Below, piece after piece: positions 1 through 9,733 of a stretch of DNA of 64,000 nucleotides. The notes under the pieces are model-generated. The model saw only the letters and a program-made list of their open reading frames with translations. It made no database searches and was not told the origin of the DNA. Within the stretch, counting starts at the first letter, position 1; every line of letters starts with the position of its first letter. The stretch is from Prevotellaceae bacterium. GTDB taxonomy: Bacteria; Bacteroidota; Bacteroidia; Bacteroidales; Paludibacteraceae. The stretch covers positions 66,725 through 130,724 of the forward strand of contig JACJXK010000004.1 in assembly GCA_020636675.1 (NCBI GenBank). The letters are read 5' to 3'. The position numbers and the translations under genes are program-made.

Positions 1-125
1 TTGAATAATTTTTTATAATAAGGAGAGTGCTCCTTCATATACATCATTTGTTTCCGCAGAAGTGCGTTCTGAAAATCTGCGATTTCTTTTGCAGATTTAA
101 ATTGGATTTCGGAATTCTTGTTCAT
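1..125 (-). CDS. Acyl-CoA ligase N-terminus (PaaK/LuxE-like), cut by window edge
   Basis: Reading the minus strand from the ATG at 125-123 gives 41 open codons that run off the window. The peptide contains ALLRKQMMYMKEHSPYYKKL, which resembles the N-terminal helix of phenylacetate-CoA ligase / acyl-protein synthetase (LuxE-type) adenylating enzymes, where 'HSPFY' is a common signature. A TAnnTTTG promoter element lies about 140 bp upstream on the same strand (264-271). Only the first helix is visible, so the substrate and even the exact subfamily are inference; the reading as a real coding start is better supported than the product name. Confidence 0.5.
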   Translation of the reverse strand, partial: MNKNSEIQFKSAKEIADFQNALLRKQMMYMKEHSPYYKKLF

Positions 126-263
126 TATGTTGTTTTATTTTACAGGGTTCCGTAATGGGGAACGAATGTTTTTTCATTATAGAAATGCCCTGATGATGTA
201 ATTTTTTTTTGAGAAGGAGAAAATCCTGTTGTGAAGAAGAAATCTCCGCCTTTTTCCAAAATG

Positions 264-271
264 CAAAGATA
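264..271 (-). promoter_or_regulatory. -7 promoter element (TATCTTTG) for the acyl-CoA ligase
   Basis: CAAAGATA on the plus strand reads TATCTTTG on the minus strand, an exact match to the Bacteroidota -7 consensus TAnnTTTG. It would start transcription near 260, giving a leader of about 135 nt before the ATG at 125. No clear -33 box was seen. Confidence 0.45.
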
Positions 272-467
272 ACCCACCTCCGGTCAAGTTGGCAAGAAAA
301 GTGAGTTTTTTATCAAGATATCCTGCTTCCTCGTTTCTTGGCAATAACGTAAGCGACGGAGAATGTTTTCTTTGCCTGAAAAACAGGAAAGTAAATGGGG
401 TGTCGGATTGCTGAAAATTTTAATTGAAGAAAAAATGATTAATCCGCTTGTTGTTAAAAAAAATGAA

Positions 468-475
468 TATATTTG
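468..475 (+). promoter_or_regulatory. -7 promoter element (TATATTTG) for the CotH operon
   Basis: Exact TAnnTTTG match about 75 bp before the preferred start codon at 550; TTG triplets at 448-453 could serve as the -33 element. Because the element lies inside the longest possible open frame (from the TTG at 448), it argues for the downstream start. Confidence 0.5.
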
Positions 476-549
476 TGATTCAATATCATGAGAACCAAAT
501 CGAAGTCATTCCTTTTTTTATTGGAGAATGGCCTTTTTATATAGAAAAT

Positions 550-3500
550 ATGAACCATAAATTTTACATTTGTCTGTTGCCATTATTCCTTTTGGCAGCG
601 ACGAGCAATGCTTCTGTAGTTATTAATGAGATGATGGTCAGAAATGTGTCGTCTCATATCAACGAAGACTTCAATTATGAAGGTTGGGTGGAGTTGTACA
701 ACTCGGGAGCAGAATCAGTAGACCTCTCCGATTGTTATTTTTCAAACACGTCTTCCAATGTATATCTTTGGCAGAGTGGAGTGGCAGACCTGACATTGGC
801 GCCGGGTGCATTCGCTGTTTTCTATTTTGATGAGATGGATCTTAATAACCATGCTTCTTTCAAACTGGACGCAGATGGCGGACTTCTCATCTTGTCCGAC
901 AAAAATGGCAATCAACTGGATAAGGTCTCTTATCCGAAACCTTACCGGAATGTCTCTTATGGAAGGACGGAAGATGGTGGCGCCAACTTCGGATTCTTTG
1001 TCTCTCCTACGTTGGGAGTAACCAACGGCGGTTCCGTTGTCGCATCCAAGCAGACGGTGGCACCTACATTCAATTTGGACGGCGGTTTCTACTCGTCGGC
1101 ACAGACGGTTGCCATCCTTTCCGCGAATGCTTCTGCCAAGGTATATTATACGACGGATGGGCGGGAGCCTGACGCACAGACGGGCACGCTCTATTCCTCT
1201 CCGATACGTTTGGATGCCAGTTCGCCTCTACGTGCCATTGCTGTTGCCGATGGTGAGTTGGTCAGTGACGTGGCTACTGCCTCTTATTTCATAGGGATAG
1301 ATTCCATCCCTACCTCCATCCCTGTCGTTTCGTTGGTTACAGAGCCCGAGATGCTTTATGGTGACCAGATAGGCATTTTGGTGGTTGGACGGAACGGATT
1401 GCCCGTCCCTTCTAAATGCGGAAGCATGGATATGAATGCCAATTATATGCATGAGTGGGACCGGCCCTGCAATTTTGAGTTTTTTGATGAGAAGGGTACC
1501 TCGCAATTGAATCAAGAGGTGAAAGTGGGTGTCTTCGGCGCTTGTTCCAGGACGAAGGCAATTAAGTCTATACGTGTGAAGGCGAACAAGATTTATGGAA
1601 ATAACAAATTGAACTATCCTATTTTTAAGGAGAAACCAAACATGAAGTTGAAGAGTGTGGTGCTCCGAAATTCAGGAAACGATTTTGCCCATCTGTTCTT
1701 CCGCGATGCTTATTTGCAGACACTGGCGGCAAGCCATATGGATCTTGACCATCAGGCATATCAGCCGGCTGTGATTTTTGTGAACGGCAAATATTATGCT
1801 ATGTTTGGCATCAGAGAGCGTACAAACAAGGATTTCTTATACTCCAATTATGCGCTGGATGAGGACGAATTCTGTATCGAAGAGTCGACCAACCAGGCGG
1901 ACGAGTGTGGTGACTACCAGTCTGTAGTTGATCTCTCCAATGACGGCAATATGGATGCTCCCGATATGTTCGGAAAGATAGACGAGCTGATCGATGTGGA
2001 TGAGTTCCTGAACTATTTTATGGCTCAAATCTATTTCTGCAATAACGATTGGGCGGATGGTAACATCAAGGCTTGGAAACGTAATGGAAGTGGAAAGTGG
2101 CGTTGGATCATGTATGACACGGATATGACGTTCTCCTTGTATAGCGACTATCTGAATACGGATGGATTCTCGAATGCGACAAAAAGCACTGTTTTTGCCA
2201 AGTTTTTGAATAATAGCGAGATGAAAAACAGACTGATGAATAAGTTTGTCTATCATTTGGGAACTACCTTTGTTCAAGAACGTTCAAGCCGTATTCTGGA
2301 TAGTCTGACGAATAATGTGAGGAAGGAGGCCAATTATTTTTTCAGGTATCTGAAGTCGATGAATAAAATGGAAGTTTCCTCTTGGGAGGACGAGATAGAA
2401 AAAGTCCGTAATTTTGCGGCTGCCCGTGAAGAGTATGTACACCAGCATGTTGCGGCCAAACTTGGTTTAGGTTCGCCGTTGCCTCTTCGCGTATTCTCCA
2501 ATGTAAAGGGAGCCCGTTATCTGTTGAATGATTTGGAACTGATAGACGTAGACGATTTCTCCGGCAGATATTACAAAGGTTCTCAGCTGAAACTGACACC
2601 GTATGCTCCGGATGGTTTCCTGTTTAAGGAGTGGGAAGTTTACAGGGAACGCAATATCATCACGACGGGAGATGCTTGGAAGTATCTTTATCAGTCGGAG
2701 GCTGTGGATGCCAATTGGAAAAACCGGGATTTTGACGACTCCTCGTGGTCTTCTAATATAAGCCCGTTAGGGTCTGGACTGTCTTATTTCAACAAGACTA
2801 CTATAACCGGTAATACGGGCGGAATGGGTGGTGGTTTTGGTGGATTCGGAGGTGGTATGGGCGGATTTGAATCGTCTGCCAACATAACTTCTTATTTCCG
2901 CAAGAAATTTAATATTCCGGGATTATCTTCCGCAGGAACGTTGCATTTCACGATGCGGGTCAACGACGGTGCGGTGGTTTATATGAACGGCAAGGAGGTC
3001 TACCGTTTCAATGTGCCGGATGGCGTTTTGAATGAGAATACGTTTGCTATTAGGGAGATGTCTTCCTATGCAATCGTTTCGTTCGATGTGGATAAATCAT
3101 GCTTGCAAGAGGGTGAAAACCTTGTTGCGGTGGAACTGCACAATGCTCAGAATAGTTCTTCGTCTTCTTTCATGCCTTCTGACAATACGAAGGGATCATC
3201 TACGTTGACTTTTGACCTGAAGTTGAGTGAGGAAAATTCGGCACTGACGAAAGTGAAGACGATCGGAGACGAAACCTATTCTGCCACTTTCAATGATTCG
3301 CTGGTGCTGAAGGCTGTCTTTGTGGAAGATCCGAGTTGGGATCCTTCCGTGCTGAAACTTTATCTGAACGAGATTTGTGTCTCTAACGGACAACATGTGG
3401 ATGAATTTATGGAGTCGGAAGATTGGATTGAAATCTATAACGATGGGACATCGGCTGTTGATCTGGGGGGAATGTACTTGTCTGATAAACGTAAAAATCT

Positions 3501-4077
3501 CACTAAGTTCCAGATTCCTACGGGCAGTCCGTTGAAGACGACGGTGCAGGCCAAGGGCTATATCGTGTTCTGGGCGGATGCCGACTCTTCAATGCAGGGG
3601 CCACTGCATACGAACTTCGTTTTGCCGAAGACACGAAATCAGACAGTCTCTTTGTCCAGAATGTATGATGGTGAATTGCAGTTGATAGATTCCATCCGTT
3701 ATATGCCACATGAAAAGGGCGAAACGTTTGCCCGTTTCTCTTACGAAGGTGATGGCAATTGGATGGTGACGTCGAGGCCTACATTCTCGGCGAAGAATGT
3801 TTATATGCCATCTGTCGTTGGAGAGACGAACATATTCTCTGCGGATGCGGTTGCCCGGGTCTATCCTAATCCTGTGACCGACTATTTGTGGTTCAGCTTC
3901 CCTTGGAAGGAGTCGACGCAGGTGATTGTTTCCGACTATACGGGAAAAATGATGGGAGTGTATCAGATTTCTTCCGGCGAGAGTCTTTATGTGGGAGCTC
4001 TTCCTTCCGGCGTTTATTATGCTGTACTTTTTGCGCCGGAAGGCAATCGACAATTGATTAGATTCGTAAGACAATAG
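550..4077 (+). CDS. Secreted CotH-kinase protein with two lamin-tail domains and T9SS sorting domain
   Basis: Predicted extracellular or surface protein of about 1175 residues. The ATG at 550 is chosen because it opens directly into a signal peptide (MNHKFYICLLPLFLLAATSN), while the open frame from 448 adds residues with no such character. Order of domains: lamin-tail-like domain from about residue 22 (VVINEMMV), chitobiase/beta-hexosaminidase C-terminal-like domain near 175-245, CotH protein-kinase-like domain about 254-620 with the acidic motif WRWIMYDTDMTF near 518, a jelly-roll-like part interrupted by a glycine-rich stretch near 757-775, a second lamin-tail domain from about 936 (LYLNEICVSNG), and a T9SS C-terminal sorting domain from about 1103 (RVYPNPV). 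CotH family members are atypical Fam20C-like kinases; whether this one phosphorylates a protein is inference. First gene of an apparent four-gene operon ending at the terminator at 9437. Confidence 0.85.
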   Translation: MNHKFYICLLPLFLLAATSNASVVINEMMVRNVSSHINEDFNYEGWVELYNSGAESVDLSDCYFSNTSSNVYLWQSGVADLTLAPGAFAVFYFDEMDLNNHASFKLDADGGLLILSDKNGNQLDKVSYPKPYRNVSYGRTEDGGANFGFFVSPTLGVTNGGSVVASKQTVAPTFNLDGGFYSSAQTVAILSANASAKVYYTTDGREPDAQTGTLYSSPIRLDASSPLRAIAVADGELVSDVATASYFIGIDSIPTSIPVVSLVTEPEMLYGDQIGILVVGRNGLPVPSKCGSMDMNANYMHEWDRPCNFEFFDEKGTSQLNQEVKVGVFGACSRTKAIKSIRVKANKIYGNNKLNYPIFKEKPNMKLKSVVLRNSGNDFAHLFFRDAYLQTLAASHMDLDHQAYQPAVIFVNGKYYAMFGIRERTNKDFLYSNYALDEDEFCIEESTNQADECGDYQSVVDLSNDGNMDAPDMFGKIDELIDVDEFLNYFMAQIYFCNNDWADGNIKAWKRNGSGKWRWIMYDTDMTFSLYSDYLNTDGFSNATKSTVFAKFLNNSEMKNRLMNKFVYHLGTTFVQERSSRILDSLTNNVRKEANYFFRYLKSMNKMEVSSWEDEIEKVRNFAAAREEYVHQHVAAKLGLGSPLPLRVFSNVKGARYLLNDLELIDVDDFSGRYYKGSQLKLTPYAPDGFLFKEWEVYRERNIITTGDAWKYLYQSEAVDANWKNRDFDDSSWSSNISPLGSGLSYFNKTTITGNTGGMGGGFGGFGGGMGGFESSANITSYFRKKFNIPGLSSAGTLHFTMRVNDGAVVYMNGKEVYRFNVPDGVLNENTFAIREMSSYAIVSFDVDKSCLQEGENLVAVELHNAQNSSSSSFMPSDNTKGSSTLTFDLKLSEENSALTKVKTIGDETYSATFNDSLVLKAVFVEDPSWDPSVLKLYLNEICVSNGQHVDEFMESEDWIEIYNDGTSAVDLGGMYLSDKRKNLTKFQIPTGSPLKTTVQAKGYIVFWADADSSMQGPLHTNFVLPKTRNQTVSLSRMYDGELQLIDSIRYMPHEKGETFARFSYEGDGNWMVTSRPTFSAKNVYMPSVVGETNIFSADAVARVYPNPVTDYLWFSFPWKESTQVIVSDYTGKMMGVYQISSGESLYVGALPSGVYYAVLFAPEGNRQLIRFVRQ

Positions 4078-4160
4078 ATTTATATAGACAATAGACTAAA
4101 ATGCGACGGGAACTCTTTTTCTGAGAGGGAGGAACCGCGTCGTCTAAAAAAAAGAAAACC

Positions 4161-4649
4161 ATGAATTATTTAAAGAAAACGGTTCTGTCCGTTTCCTTGT
4201 CGTTGCTTTCCTTGTTAGCCAATGCTGTCGAGTTACGGAAGGTGATGATAGTGGAACTGGATGGAAATGAAAGGGCTACATTTTCCCTTTCGGAAACGCC
4301 AAATTATTGGCTTAGAGGTGCTACTCTTTGCGTGCGCTCCTCTTCTGCACAGAGCGAATATGAATTGAGCTCGGTGACCAAGATCCATTTCTCCAATGTT
4401 GACCCTACTTTGGTAGATGAGTTGGGTGCAGAGAAAATCTCACTCTATCCTAATCCTGTACAGGATTTGTTGATCGTTTCCGGAATGGAAGAGAATGCAC
4501 TTGTGAATTTGACCAATTCGGAAGGTGTGATGCTCGATTCTTTTTTCTCCGTAGAAAATGGAGATTTTAGATTGCAGGTGGACAATCTTCCTGCCGGAGT
4601 CTATTTCCTGAATATCAATAATCGATCATTTAAGTTTGTGAAGAAATGA
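4161..4649 (+). CDS. Small secreted protein with T9SS sorting domain
   Basis: 162 residues: signal peptide (MNYLKKTVLSVSLSLLSLLA), a short beta-rich segment ending in LSSVTKIHFSN, and a T9SS C-terminal domain from about residue 93 (ISLYPNPVQD) that is nearly half the protein. No catalytic domain is visible. It lies 83 bp after the first CotH gene and its stop overlaps the next start (ATGA, 4646-4649), so translation is probably coupled to the second CotH protein. The xxxVxKIxFS element recurs at the N-termini of the next two proteins, suggesting a shared Bacteroidota surface module. Function unknown; a partner or anchor of the CotH proteins is possible. Confidence 0.75.
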   Translation: MNYLKKTVLSVSLSLLSLLANAVELRKVMIVELDGNERATFSLSETPNYWLRGATLCVRSSSAQSEYELSSVTKIHFSNVDPTLVDELGAEKISLYPNPVQDLLIVSGMEENALVNLTNSEGVMLDSFFSVENGDFRLQVDNLPAGVYFLNINNRSFKFVKK

Positions 4650-6265
4650 AGAAGTCGACAGTTATTCTTTTGCCATCTCTTTTGTTTTCGGTCAGTATGA
4701 TGGCGCAAGACTCCATATATGTACATAAAACCGATGGTTCTGTTGTAGGCTTTCCCATGTCTGCCGTGGATACGATGGTATCTTCTCCTTCCGAACAGAA
4801 AATCATGCTTTCTTATCCCGAATCCGAATTGGAGAGTTTTAGCTTTTCTCCTCAGATTCCGGAAAGCGAGGTGAATCTCAACCAGGCGGATAGACTTCAA
4901 AGTTGTAATATATTGATGAAGGTATCTTTTCTGAAGAAAGACAACCCTAGCCTGTTAGGCGATGTCTCTGTCTCTGCCTATGGCGATTCGGAACTGATGA
5001 TGGTTATTCCATATCTTTCCGACCTTTCTTCTCTGTCGCCCGACTTCTCTTCTACGGGCAGTTTCGTGTATGTGAATGGAATGAAATGGACAGAAGGCCA
5101 GAAAATGAACTTCACGGAAGTGGCTACGTTGAAGATCGTAGCGTTCAATGGAGATGTTAGGACGTATACACTGACGGTCAAAAATTCCGGACTTCCCGTT
5201 GTGGAAATCTCGACTCCCGGTGCTGTCGAAGTTGGAACGGATTGGACGGAAAATGCGACCATGAAGATTTCATCTTCTTCTCTTGGTGTGATGGAGCTGA
5301 AGGGAAAGGGAAGCCATTTCGCTCCAGCTCTGAAAAATTCGTATAACCTAAAGTTTGACAATAAGACTTCTCTGCTAGGCATTACGAAAAATAAACGATG
5401 GACGATCGTCTCCAATGATGTGGACAAAACGCTGATGCGGGCGGCTTTGGCTTATGCTGTCGGGTCCAAATATATGGATTTTGATTGGACCCCAAGTGCT
5501 AAGCCGGTAGAGTTGGTCCTAAACGGGACGTATCTTGGCAACTATTTCTTGACGGAACAGGTCCGTGTCTGTCAAGGCAGAATAGAGGATGGTCATGTGC
5601 TTTCTGTGGAAGAGTCGGCAGATGAGGGCGAAGATGCCTTTGTGGCTTCGGCTTCCGGCAAATTGTTTGTGGTGAAAGATCCGGAAACGGGTTCTGTGGG
5701 TACCGGATTGCTTCGTTCTAAGGATGTGATTGACCATTTTGAATCAGTCTTGTTCGCAACATCCTTCCGTGATGCGGATTCTGGATATCGGTCATTGATT
5801 GATATGAATAGTTTTGTTGATTGGTTCTTGATGAATGAGATGGCAAAAAATCAGGATGCTTTTATCTCGGACTGTTATCTGACCATCACCGGATCCAAAA
5901 TTCTGAAGATGGGACCAGTCTCCGACATGGCAAAGTCTTTTGGTAATGAAGATGATGACGTAGCGGGTTTCGTTTCTAAAGAATCCCCTTGGATGGCCCG
6001 ACTGTTCGAAGACCCGGAGTTTGTCTCTTTGGTGAAGTCCCGTTTTGCGAAGATATATGCCGCTAAGAGTGACATCTTGAATTGGATTGATTCGGAGGCC
6101 GAGACGTTGCGGATGTCGGTTGCCGGCAATGAGATGGTTTGGCGCCGTCTGGGTGCTCAGCCTAATGAGGCGGATGCGGCCGATGTTTTATACCAAAAGG
6201 AGGTAAAAGGCCTAAAAACATGGATGGAAGGCCGCTTGGAATGGTTGAACGGAGAATTACAATAG
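4646..6265 (+). CDS. Secreted CotH-domain protein with altered acidic motif (possible pseudokinase)
   Basis: 539 residues with signal peptide (MKKSTVILLPSLLFSVSMMA). Residues about 75-180 form a DUF5018-like beta-sandwich (ending TLTVKNSGLPVVEIST), followed by a CotH domain. Recognisable CotH landmarks are KRWTIVSNDVDKTLMRAALA near 250, VELVLNGTYLGNYFLTEQ, and DMNSFVDWFLMNEMAKN. The motif that normally reads GPLWDFDLAFG is here GPVSDMAKSFGN (near 422): the WDFD block with its metal-binding acid is gone. By CotH knowledge this suggests loss of kinase activity, but that is inference. There is no T9SS tail. The start overlaps the upstream stop by 4 bp and the next gene begins 16 bp downstream, so it sits mid-operon. 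Confidence 0.8.
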   Translation: MKKSTVILLPSLLFSVSMMAQDSIYVHKTDGSVVGFPMSAVDTMVSSPSEQKIMLSYPESELESFSFSPQIPESEVNLNQADRLQSCNILMKVSFLKKDNPSLLGDVSVSAYGDSELMMVIPYLSDLSSLSPDFSSTGSFVYVNGMKWTEGQKMNFTEVATLKIVAFNGDVRTYTLTVKNSGLPVVEISTPGAVEVGTDWTENATMKISSSSLGVMELKGKGSHFAPALKNSYNLKFDNKTSLLGITKNKRWTIVSNDVDKTLMRAALAYAVGSKYMDFDWTPSAKPVELVLNGTYLGNYFLTEQVRVCQGRIEDGHVLSVEESADEGEDAFVASASGKLFVVKDPETGSVGTGLLRSKDVIDHFESVLFATSFRDADSGYRSLIDMNSFVDWFLMNEMAKNQDAFISDCYLTITGSKILKMGPVSDMAKSFGNEDDDVAGFVSKESPWMARLFEDPEFVSLVKSRFAKIYAAKSDILNWIDSEAETLRMSVAGNEMVWRRLGAQPNEADAADVLYQKEVKGLKTWMEGRLEWLNGELQ

Positions 6266-6281
6266 AAAGGAGACTGAAAAA

Positions 6282-9200
6282 ATGAAAAACATATATTTAT
6301 ACATATTGCTGTTGGCTTCTACTTTTATAACGGCAGCACAGCAGCAACGCGTCAGCGTAAGCGGGAACGGATTTTCTGACGTATATGATTTCAATAGCGT
6401 AGATTCTGTCCGTGATAATGGTGAGACTAAATTTCTGGATGTGGAATATCCAATAGATCAGGTGGAGAAGATTACGTTCTCGAAGGGAGATTTGCCCCTC
6501 CTGAATAAGGAAGACAAGGCTACGGCTGGAAATCGGATGGAACGGTTCTATTTCACTTTAGTGGCAAATAAAGGAAGAGTATTGACGGAGGCGGAGGGTG
6601 TGCTTTCCGGAAACACATTCTCTGTCTATCTTCCCTATGTCACCGACTTCTCGTCGTTAGTGCCATCTTTCAAAGCGACGGGAGCTGTATATGTGGAGGA
6701 TGTATTGCAGAAGAGCGGAGTATCCGCCCAAGACTTCTCTTCCGAATTGACATATAAGGTCCTTTCCTCTTCTGGAGATGTGAACACTTATCATGTAAAA
6801 GTATATAACAGCGGATTGCCGGTGGTTAGAATTTCGACTTCCAATATGAATGTCCCTTTTGATAGTTGGAGCGAGGACGGGAAAATCACGATTAGGAAGG
6901 CATCGGACAATAGTCTCGATTATTCCGGATCGCTGTCTGTTAAGTGTAAGGGAAGTAGATATTCTACAGTCGACAAACATTCATTCAACCTAAAGATGGC
7001 ATCAAAGGCATTGCTGCTTGGTATGTCTAAAGGGAAACGTTGGATCCTGTTGTCCAATTATGATGATAAGTCATTGCTTAGGGCTCAGGCTGGCTTCTTC
7101 TTGGGCTCGCAGTTGCAGGGATTGCAGTGGACTCCTAAGTGCGAACCGGTGGAACTGGTGCTCGGTGACAGGCATCTCGGAACGTATCTTCTGTGTGAGC
7201 AGATCAGGGTGTCTGACGGCAGGGTGGCCGATGGTTATGTGTGGGAGGTGACGGACGATTTTGATGCTACGGATGTGCATTTCCGTGCGTCTCGTTCTGG
7301 TCTGGATCTCTGTTCCGTCGATCCGGAGGTGGAGACGGGTAGCTCTGAGTTTCTGTCGGCACAGCAACTGATTGCTGATTTTGAATCGGCCTTGTATGGC
7401 TCTTCGTTTAAGGATGCTAATAGTGGATACCGTAAGTATATAGATGTAAATAGCTTTGTGGATTGGTATTTGGTCAATGAGATTGGCAAAAACAAAGAGG
7501 CGGCTTTTCGTTCCGACTGTTATTTTAACATCAATGCGGATGGGAAAATAGTGATGGGGCCTATCTATAGTTTCGAAGACTTTTTTGGCAATGCGTCCGA
7601 CAGTTATGAGGGATATGCGGTAAAAAAGGAAGGATGGATAGCCCGTATGTTTGAGGACCCCTATTTTGTGAAACTGGTGGCGGATAGATGGAGTGAGTTG
7701 TCGGGAACAAGAAGTCTTCTGTTGTCCGAGTTGACATCGCAGGAAGCCCGGTTGGGAAAGTCTGTGGTCTCTAACGAGTCTCTATGGAATAATCTTGGTG
7801 TCGCTCAATCTGCCGAGGCTACAAAGGTCTCTTCTTTCCAAAAAGAGGTCGATGGCTTAAAGAAATGGATAGACAATCGGTATGCTTGGCTGGACATCGT
7901 TTTCAGTAATGAGTTGAAGACTGCAAAAGCGGAGAATGCCGCTTCTGAAAATCAGATTGCCTCTTTTTCATTCAAATACGATAAAAATGGCAATTCCATA
8001 TTGAAGGATTATGAGGCCAAAATAGAAGGAGATAGCATCAAGTTGTTTATCCCTTATTTGGTTCGGTTTGATATGGTGGCCGATTTTTCTGTTAGTTCGG
8101 GAGCTTCCGTTTATGTGGATGGAATCGAGCAGGAGAGTGGACGCACAATCAATTCTTTTCTTCATCCGCTCTCTTATAAGGTGGTGTCGTCCAATGGAAG
8201 TGTACGTTCTTATTCTGTTAAGGTTTATAATAGCGGACTACCTGTTGTTTACATCAATACGGAAGGAAACAGGAAAATAGAAGACAAGGTCACTTGGCTT
8301 GATAATACCTCCATGATGGTTTATTGGAAAGATGGTTCTGTCAATTACGATGCCGCACCGGATATGGTGCAGATTAAAGGACGGGGAAACTCGACCTGGG
8401 ATACCGGGCAGATGAATGGCAAATCGCCTTATGCAATCCGTCTGAATAAGAAATCGGAGGTGTTTGGTATGCTGGAACATAAACGTTGGGTGTTGATGGC
8501 AAACTATTATGATGCTACATTTTTTAGAAATGAGTTGGCCAACTATCTTGCGAAACGTTTCACCAACCAAGATTGGGTGCCTAGCGGATATTCTGTGGAG
8601 CTGGTGCTGAACGGAGAACACAAAGGGAATTACTATTTCTGCGAACAGGCTAAGATAAATGACAGCCGAGTTCCCGGCTCTTATATGGTGGAGGCCGACA
8701 CCAAAGAGGGAAAGGGACAGATGCAGGGACAGAAATCGCAGAACTATTTCAATACCAAGGATCCTGAACTGGAGACCAATACGCAGGAGTTCCAATATGT
8801 GAAAGAGAAGCTTGATCAATTGGAAAACGCTATATTCAGCGACAATTTTACCGATCCGAATGTCGGGTATAAGAAATATGTGGATCTGGAGAGTTTTGTG
8901 GATTGGTATATGATAAAGGAGTTGAGTAAAGACATTGACGGCAATCTGCATACTAGCTGCTTCTTCCATATAATGGAAGATGGAATGATAAAGATGGGGC
9001 CATTGTGGGATTTCGACCTTGCTTTTGGTGGCAATCCATTTGGAGGCGAATACAATCAGACCTCCGGTTATTGGATTACTAAGTCTCCGGTAAGTGCCCC
9101 TAATGCTATCAGTTGGTTTGGTCAACTGATGAAAGACCCTGAATTTGTCGCGCTGTTGAAGGTGAAGTTGGATGTTCTTGCGGCACACATGGACGAAATC

Positions 9201-9416
9201 GAAGATTATATCGACTCCTATACGGATATGTTGGCTCTTTCTGCTTCTGCGAATACGGTTGGAAATTCATCTGGTGGTGGCTTCGGCGGTTTCGGCGGAT
9301 TTGGCGGATGGGGTGGCGCCACAACTACCAAAACCTATGCGGAGGAGGTTGCTGTGTTAAAGACATTTTTGAAAGAACGGTTAGCTTGGTTGCGTGGTGA
9401 TTTGAGCAGCCGCTAA
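6282..9416 (+). CDS. Secreted protein with two tandem CotH domains, one degenerate
   Basis: 1044 residues with signal peptide (MKNIYLYILLLASTFITAA). Two successive units each hold a DUF5018-like beta-sandwich and a CotH domain. The first CotH domain keeps KRWILLSNYDDKSLLRAQAG and DVNSFVDWYLVNEIGKN, but its acidic motif reads GPIYSFEDFFGN (near 426). The second has KGRGNSTW, KRWVLMANYYDATFFRNELA and an intact GPLWDFDLAFGGN (near 906). The protein therefore looks like an inactive plus an active CotH kinase fused together. A glycine-rich stretch (GGGFGGFGGFGGWGG, about 996-1011) falls in a late loop, matching one in the first CotH protein of the operon. No T9SS tail is present. Last gene of the operon, followed by the hairpin terminator at 9437. 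Confidence 0.85.
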   Translation: MKNIYLYILLLASTFITAAQQQRVSVSGNGFSDVYDFNSVDSVRDNGETKFLDVEYPIDQVEKITFSKGDLPLLNKEDKATAGNRMERFYFTLVANKGRVLTEAEGVLSGNTFSVYLPYVTDFSSLVPSFKATGAVYVEDVLQKSGVSAQDFSSELTYKVLSSSGDVNTYHVKVYNSGLPVVRISTSNMNVPFDSWSEDGKITIRKASDNSLDYSGSLSVKCKGSRYSTVDKHSFNLKMASKALLLGMSKGKRWILLSNYDDKSLLRAQAGFFLGSQLQGLQWTPKCEPVELVLGDRHLGTYLLCEQIRVSDGRVADGYVWEVTDDFDATDVHFRASRSGLDLCSVDPEVETGSSEFLSAQQLIADFESALYGSSFKDANSGYRKYIDVNSFVDWYLVNEIGKNKEAAFRSDCYFNINADGKIVMGPIYSFEDFFGNASDSYEGYAVKKEGWIARMFEDPYFVKLVADRWSELSGTRSLLLSELTSQEARLGKSVVSNESLWNNLGVAQSAEATKVSSFQKEVDGLKKWIDNRYAWLDIVFSNELKTAKAENAASENQIASFSFKYDKNGNSILKDYEAKIEGDSIKLFIPYLVRFDMVADFSVSSGASVYVDGIEQESGRTINSFLHPLSYKVVSSNGSVRSYSVKVYNSGLPVVYINTEGNRKIEDKVTWLDNTSMMVYWKDGSVNYDAAPDMVQIKGRGNSTWDTGQMNGKSPYAIRLNKKSEVFGMLEHKRWVLMANYYDATFFRNELANYLAKRFTNQDWVPSGYSVELVLNGEHKGNYYFCEQAKINDSRVPGSYMVEADTKEGKGQMQGQKSQNYFNTKDPELETNTQEFQYVKEKLDQLENAIFSDNFTDPNVGYKKYVDLESFVDWYMIKELSKDIDGNLHTSCFFHIMEDGMIKMGPLWDFDLAFGGNPFGGEYNQTSGYWITKSPVSAPNAISWFGQLMKDPEFVALLKVKLDVLAAHMDEIEDYIDSYTDMLALSASANTVGNSSGGGFGGFGGFGGWGGATTTKTYAEEVAVLKTFLKERLAWLRGDLSSR

Positions 9417-9436
9417 GGTCCTCTTTGGAAGAGAAT

Positions 9437-9478
9437 GCAGGCGTTGAACATCAGAGTATGTGCGACGCCTGCTTTGTT
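9437..9478 (+). terminator. Rho-independent terminator of the CotH operon
   Basis: Perfect 8-bp stem GCAGGCGT (9437-9444) with ACGCCTGC (9465-9472), followed by TTTGTT. It lies 20 bp after the stop codon of the tandem CotH gene and separates this operon from the oppositely oriented toxin locus. Confidence 0.7.
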
Positions 9479-9501
9479 CATGTTGTTCTGCTTTTGGAAT
9501 G

Positions 9502-9733
9502 TCATCTATGCTCTGCTATGTCCTCCTCCGGTGAATATACTACCGTCCAATTCATACGTTGCAAATCTTCCGAGGTAAGTCGATACGTGTGTAAAATCGG
9601 CACATACTTTCGGATTGTATCGCAGGGTTGCTGCCAATATTCCTCATATAGTTCACCGTCTAATATAAATACGGTTAGTGATTTCAAATAACTGTTCCAA
9701 CTTGAATAAGTATCGCCATTGTCGAGTTTAAAG
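9502..9733 (-). pseudogene. 5'-truncated copy of the immunity-like lipoprotein
   Basis: About 205 bp are nearly identical to the 3' half of the intact gene at 16137-16559, including the stretch encoding SWNSYLKSLTVFILDGELYE and the ending NWTVVYSPEE. Homology stops abruptly at about 9730, so signal peptide and lipobox are missing. At the other end the family stop codon is lost at the junction and a few foreign codons (DIAEHR) are added. A gene fragment left by recombination or duplication, not a working gene. Confidence 0.75.

Noticed and set aside
448..549. Upstream start for the first CotH protein
   Set aside because: Would bury the signal peptide at residue 35 and place the promoter element inside the gene.
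8238..9188. 316-codon minus-strand open frame
   Set aside because: Lies antisense to the second CotH domain; no signal peptide, motif or ribosome site; shadow frame.
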